Source: Microcaldota archaeon (GTDB lineage Archaea; Micrarchaeota; Micrarchaeia; Anstonellales; Anstonellaceae). From it: a stretch of 7,846 nucleotides of DNA. A model generated the notes under the pieces. It searched no databases. It was given only the letters and a program-made list of their open reading frames with translations, and was not told the DNA's origin. Position numbers and translations under genes: made by a program. Location: assembly GCA_026396335.1 (NCBI GenBank), contig JAPLWZ010000052.1, positions 1 through 7,846 on the forward strand, given 5' to 3'. Each line of letters begins with the position of its first letter. Position 1 is the first letter of the stretch. Below, in pieces: positions 5,093-7,846 of the stretch.

Positions 5093-5611
5093 GTGTGTGC
5101 TAGCAAGATTGACGACTCGGTGGTTTTGCTTGCCAGAGCGTTGCGCAGTGATTTAGCTGAGTTTATCTCAAACAAAAAGATAGATGAGGAAAAGGTACAG
5201 CGATACGATGCTGTACTAAAAATCCTCGAAACTAGACGTAATTACTGGGCGCTTAATCGAGAGTTGCCACCAATCGATTCGATTAAGATTTATGGTGCGT
5301 ATTCCACTGTATATGGCACGCTTTGCGGGGTAGCGCATGCGTTAAATGAGGGAATTCAGCGAAAGGAAAATCCAAAAGCGGCAAAAGATGTATACTCCAT
5401 CGTCAGTAGCGCAATTGAGCTTCTGCCCAAACTAGAGATTGTTCACAGGGACAAGCAAGCACCATCACAGTTTATAGCTGATATTTTTGATTCATCAAGA
5501 GCACTTAGGAAGCAAGCAATAAGCCAACAACTCATACAGGCGGGAGAAAAACCCGATCGGATTGAACTGATAAAGGAATTAAGGACGGAACTTGAAGAGC
5601 AACTTAGCTAG
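5093..5611 (+). CDS. Hypothetical helical protein, first gene of the PIN operon
   Basis: This 172-residue protein I do not recognise. It is charged and appears almost wholly alpha-helical: SVVLLARALRSDLAEFI near the start, a central IKIYGAYSTVYGTLCGVAHAL stretch at about 64-84, and a C-terminal charged helix at about 155-171. No HTH, zinc site, signal peptide or membrane segment is clear. The GTG start has GAGGGG 6 nt upstream. Just before it an in-frame ATG is followed at once by TAA (5087-5092), so no upstream start can be used. It ends 15 bp before the PIN gene, in the place an antitoxin or partner would occupy, but it does not look like a known VapB. DNA here is AT-richer than in the genes to the left. 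Confidence 0.75.
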   Translation: MCASKIDDSVVLLARALRSDLAEFISNKKIDEEKVQRYDAVLKILETRRNYWALNRELPPIDSIKIYGAYSTVYGTLCGVAHALNEGIQRKENPKAAKDVYSIVSSAIELLPKLEIVHRDKQAPSQFIADIFDSSRALRKQAISQQLIQAGEKPDRIELIKELRTELEEQLS

Positions 5612-5626
5612 CGAGGCGCTTATTCT

Positions 5627-6376
5627 GTGACTTGTAAGATATACGTAGAAACTACGGTCATTGTGTGTTCCTCGCTTGGGGTAAAGATTGGGGGCAAGCA
5701 AGTCAAACATGATAAATATGACACGACCTACAATTTTCTTCTGTACGCCGAACGGGGTTATGAGAAAGGGACAGATTCGTTCTATACTACCTCAACCGCA
5801 GTAATTGAATCCCAAAGAGTTCTTGAAATTGCACTTAACACCATGTTGGAGAACCAGCTTCCATCTCTGAGCAGGAAAAACATACAGCGAAGAAGACAGG
5901 CTGCCGACACTTTTTACGAATTGCTCAACGATTGTCTAGATCAGATGGAGATTTGGGTTTCTTATCTGAAACAAGAGACTTTTGATAGTAGAAAGAAAGA
6001 TGAGATGATCAACACGCTGCGAGAAGAGTTCAGAAAACTTGACGTGGATTTCAGAAGTGAATATGGGGCAGAGATAGATGATTTTCATTTTAATTTGCGA
6101 AGAAGTGTTAGAGGTGTTGCAAAGGCAGTGCGGACTATACAGCATAGAGAAGCCTATAAAACTTACAAACCCAAGCCTGGGAGAGCTGACATTGAAATAA
6201 TGGCCGAGGTGGCAGCTATAAACTCTGGATGCCCGGATGACATCTACATAGTAGGAGAAGATGGTCATTTCTGCGCTGAGAAAAATAGAGCACTGTTGGA
6301 GCGGCTCTTCAAAATCAAGTGCAGATACTCGACTGAGATGCTTGATGGGCTTATCAGATCATTACTTCCGAGCTAG
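5627..6376 (+). CDS. PIN-domain (VapC-like) putative ribonuclease with enlarged helical insert
   Basis: The first strand KIYVETTVIV (4-13) fits PIN motif 1, with Glu8 in place of the commoner Asp, as in PIN proteins that begin IYIET. A second acid follows in TTSTAVIESQRVLEIAL (E61). The last acids are D188 (GRADIEIMAEVAAI) and D212 (VGEDGHF), giving a plausible four-acid metal site for an RNA-cutting nuclease. Between E61 and D188 lie about 125 residues, roughly twice the spacing in small VapC toxins, rich in long charged helices (residues 82-170); total length is 249 against about 130 for VapC. The start is GTG with a weak GAGG at 5613-5616. It follows the helical protein by 15 bp and shares its promoter. 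A toxin or RNA-processing role is inferred from fold signatures only. Confidence 0.72.
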   Translation: MTCKIYVETTVIVCSSLGVKIGGKQVKHDKYDTTYNFLLYAERGYEKGTDSFYTTSTAVIESQRVLEIALNTMLENQLPSLSRKNIQRRRQAADTFYELLNDCLDQMEIWVSYLKQETFDSRKKDEMINTLREEFRKLDVDFRSEYGAEIDDFHFNLRRSVRGVAKAVRTIQHREAYKTYKPKPGRADIEIMAEVAAINSGCPDDIYIVGEDGHFCAEKNRALLERLFKIKCRYSTEMLDGLIRSLLPS

Positions 6377-6393
6377 GTTGACCGCAAAAGTCG

Positions 6394-6399
6394 TTTAAA
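6394..6399 (+). promoter_or_regulatory. TATA box for the zinc-ribbon membrane protein gene
   Basis: TTTAAA, preceded by an A-rich GCAAAAG, is centred about 35 nt before ATG 6432. It predicts transcription from about 6423, so the short leader would be little more than the GGTGAGGAG ribosome site at 6423-6431. Confidence 0.45.
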
Positions 6400-6431
6400 C
6401 CCTGTGTGAGAGAACTTATATCGGTGAGGAG

Positions 6432-7010
6432 ATGGTCTGCTGGTGTAGTAGATGTAAAAGAACAATGACGGCAGCTGAAGCATCTTATTCTAAAAATCAT
6501 TTTAATGAATTTTTATGTTATCAATGTCAACCTCATCATAGTGGGAACGATGGAATAACACAAATTGCTCTCATTGTGCTGGCTTTGGCAATAATTATTG
6601 TTTTTAGTCAGTTCACGCCTCATCCATCTACAGCTACCGCTACGCCCCCAAACATGGAGTCCGCCCCCACTCTACAACCAACAATGGAGGTTGGTCCTGA
6701 ATTCATTAAATGTGATAGCCCACAATGCATGAATGATGCATTGGCGAATAATTGCGCGAGTGCATATTTTATCAATAGTGTTTATGAACAAAAAATATAT
6801 CCAGGTACACGAAATAACGGAATTTTCTGCATAGTTGCTGCAAAACGAAATTTAGGACTACAGGAATATTTAGTTTTTGTCGAAGGTTACGGGAAACCAC
6901 CAATGAAATGCTATCCTGATAAAACACAATATATGTACGTTGATGCTGCTGCTTATGCATCTGGTGGCGGTGTAGCAAAGTGTGGGTTGCCATCAACATT
7001 AATAGGATAG
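6432..7010 (+). CDS. Zinc-ribbon, single-TM protein with a cysteine-rich outer domain
   Basis: This 192-residue protein of unknown function has three clear parts. Residues 3-32 form a cytoplasmic zinc ribbon (C5/C8 and C29/C32, plus C3). Residues about 42-59 are one strongly hydrophobic membrane helix (ITQIALIVLALAIIIVF). A Pro/Thr/Ala linker at about 62-88 then leads to an outer domain (89-192) with six cysteines (94, 99, 108, 133, 160, 184), enough for three disulfides. There is no cleavable signal; the helix is probably a signal anchor with the C-terminus outside. The start ATG follows GGTGAGGAG. Codons are AT-rich, unlike the genes left of 5 kb. It begins a run of small same-strand genes with envelope features. 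Confidence 0.78.
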   Translation: MVCWCSRCKRTMTAAEASYSKNHFNEFLCYQCQPHHSGNDGITQIALIVLALAIIIVFSQFTPHPSTATATPPNMESAPTLQPTMEVGPEFIKCDSPQCMNDALANNCASAYFINSVYEQKIYPGTRNNGIFCIVAAKRNLGLQEYLVFVEGYGKPPMKCYPDKTQYMYVDAAAYASGGGVAKCGLPSTLIG

Positions 7011-7052
7011 ATTAGAGATAGCTACAGAACTGATAAACACGAGGTGTTTGAC

Positions 7053-7172
7053 ATGGTCCGACCATTAAGTGGAGGCAATAACACAAGACGTTGTAGCTCT
7101 TGTCGTGGAACTGGATGGAATAATTCAACGAATTCTAAGTGCGGCAGATGTTATGGGAGTGGTTTGGGCTAA
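7053..7172 (+). CDS. 39-residue zinc-finger microprotein with two CxxCxGxG motifs
   Basis: ATG 7053 to TAA 7172 encodes 39 residues with two DnaJ-type zinc motifs, CSSCRGTG (14-21) and CGRCYGSG (30-37). These are one complete zinc-binding pair of the four CxxCxGxG repeats in a DnaJ cysteine-rich domain. Four cysteines at C14, C17, C30 and C33 should bind one zinc. There is no J domain or any other domain. An excellent ribosome site, GAGGTG (7041-7046), lies 6 nt before the ATG, and a T-run follows the stop, so I consider it a real gene. It might act as a small chaperone- or RNA-binding accessory of its neighbours, but nothing shows which. It lies 42 bp after the zinc-ribbon membrane protein gene and is probably cotranscribed. 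Confidence 0.75.
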   Translation: MVRPLSGGNNTRRCSSCRGTGWNNSTNSKCGRCYGSGLG

Positions 7173-7182
7173 ACCCCTCCCA

Positions 7183-7190
7183 ATTTTTCT
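7183..7190 (+). terminator. T-rich stretch after the microprotein gene
   Basis: The sequence ATTTTTCT follows the microprotein stop by about 10 nt, after a CCCCTCCC run. Archaeal intrinsic termination uses such U-tracts. The tract is short, so readthrough to the next gene is likely. Confidence 0.35.
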
Positions 7191-7248
7191 TAGGAGAAAC
7201 GGCAAGCAGTAAAAAGCATACTGCCAAATACTTCTTGGGGTGGTGCTG

Positions 7249-7530
7249 ATGACTGAAGGAGAAACAAAGGTAATGCCAAAATCGGAGTTTGTTGCAGGGT
7301 TAATGCTTCTACTTGTTGGCGGTGGAGGATATTTTTTAGTTAATTTATTATCAAATGGAGATATGAACTTTTTACAATATCGTTTATCTCCGAATGGAGA
7401 TTTACTTTTCTTCCCAATAAATATGATTTTATCCTTTATTATTTTTCTTGGGCTACCATTGTTAATGTTAGTTGGTCTTTATTCTATTGTGCGTGGGTCA
7501 ATGAACTACGCCAAAAGTAAGAAGAAATAG
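7249..7530 (+). CDS. Small two-TM membrane protein
   Basis: This 93-residue protein I do not recognise has two membrane helices. The first is at about 13-34 (EFVAGLMLLLVGGGGYFLVNLL) and the second at about 57-81, with a roughly 22-residue loop between them containing NGDMNFLQYRLSPNGD. The C-terminus is lysine-rich (SKKK), so both ends are probably cytoplasmic. I chose ATG 7249 over the in-frame GTGs at 7240 and 7243 because GGGTGG at 7238-7243 is then a well-spaced ribosome site. The preceding 76 bp contain no strong TATA box. The gene ends 10 bp before the lipoprotein gene. Confidence 0.72.
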   Translation: MTEGETKVMPKSEFVAGLMLLLVGGGGYFLVNLLSNGDMNFLQYRLSPNGDLLFFPINMILSFIIFLGLPLLMLVGLYSIVRGSMNYAKSKKK

Positions 7531-7540
7531 GGGTGGTGTG

Positions 7541-7846
7541 GTGAGATTTCTCTTTGGCGCATTGTTTATTCTGATATTACTATTCGCAGGATGCACAAAT
7601 AATAATTCCTCACCTACATTACCTACTCAATCGCCAACGCCGGCTGTGCAAACTGCACTGAATACGACTGAAAATCTGCAAATAAACAAAACGTTGGTTG
7701 AAAAAGAAAAAACGATTGTGCAACAACAAGGCAATACTTCTACAACAATGCCGCTCATAAAATCGCAACTGTCTGCGGATGAGTATTACAATTTATCTGA
7801 TGAAATGTATGGAAGAATCTACAAAACACACGATTTCTATAACTCG
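7541..7846 (+). CDS. Lipoprotein N-terminus (3' end off the window)
   Basis: A frame starting with GTG at 7541 (or GTG 7538) stays open for 102 codons to the edge. The first 18 residues are a typical lipoprotein signal, MRFLFGALFILILLFAGC, with a LFAGC lipobox and the lipidated Cys at 18. A long Asn/Thr/Pro/Gln-rich tether follows (about 19-75), then a more ordered segment beginning SADEYYNLSDEMYGRIYKTH. The product is exported and tethered to the membrane; its function is not visible in the part present. GGGTGGTG directly after the previous stop is the ribosome site, so it is likely cotranslated with the two-TM protein. Confidence 0.75.
   Translation, partial: MRFLFGALFILILLFAGCTNNNSSPTLPTQSPTPAVQTALNTTENLQINKTLVEKEKTIVQQQGNTSTTMPLIKSQLSADEYYNLSDEMYGRIYKTHDFYNS

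Noticed and set aside
7206..7224. GCAGT...ACTGC inverted repeat before the two-TM gene
   Set aside because: Five base pairs with a 9-nt A-rich loop is within chance, and no element is aligned with it.
1..7846. CRISPR array, tRNA, rRNA or transposase
   Set aside because: I looked for spaced direct repeats, cloverleaf ends and transposase motifs. The only repeats are the two-unit sRNA locus and short palindromes.

Overview
The window looks like a chromosomal segment of an archaeon. The evidence is a flap endonuclease (FEN1) with a C-terminal PIP box, an MBF1-type zinc-ribbon/HTH factor, a DUF120 CTP-dependent riboflavin kinase, TATA boxes about 26 nt upstream of several starts (some leaderless), Shine-Dalgarno cores of the GGTGG/GAGGTG type, and C/D box guide RNA signatures. 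A DPANN-type lineage (Diapherotrites or Micrarchaeota-like) is my best guess from the feel of the proteins, but I cannot prove it here.

Layout. On the left (1-1343, minus strand) lie the start of an unidentified acidic protein that runs off the edge, and a site-2 (M50) intramembrane metalloprotease whose reading frame is broken by one base near 911-917. One TATA box at about 1367-1374 can serve this protease and the divergent MBF1 gene (1418-1780). MBF1 is followed by FEN1 (1821-2843) and a small basic Cys-containing hypothetical protein (2901-3200). The riboflavin kinase (3217-3849, minus) faces it. Between the kinase and a SerK/SbnI-like ParB-fold protein (4038-4754) sits a textbook C/D box sRNA (3933-3991) with two 12-nt guides.

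The 338-bp gap 4755-5092 holds a duplicated sRNA locus. Two copies of a TATA box plus box C unit have identical internal spacing. The first copy is interrupted by a 57-bp double-hairpin insert. The second continues into a probable C/D sRNA with box D and a closing stem (4920-4990).

From about 5 kb to the right end the DNA is visibly more AT-rich and looks accessory. It holds a two-gene operon (helical protein of unknown role plus a PIN-domain protein with an enlarged helical insert) behind a TATA box flanked by an 8-bp inverted repeat. It is followed by small plus-strand genes for envelope-type proteins: a zinc-ribbon/TM/Cys-rich ectodomain protein, a 39-residue CxxCxGxG microprotein, a two-TM protein, and a lipoprotein that runs off the right edge. 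The left two thirds are housekeeping (DNA repair, transcription, flavin synthesis, serine metabolism, RNA modification). The right third is where undescribed biology is most likely.
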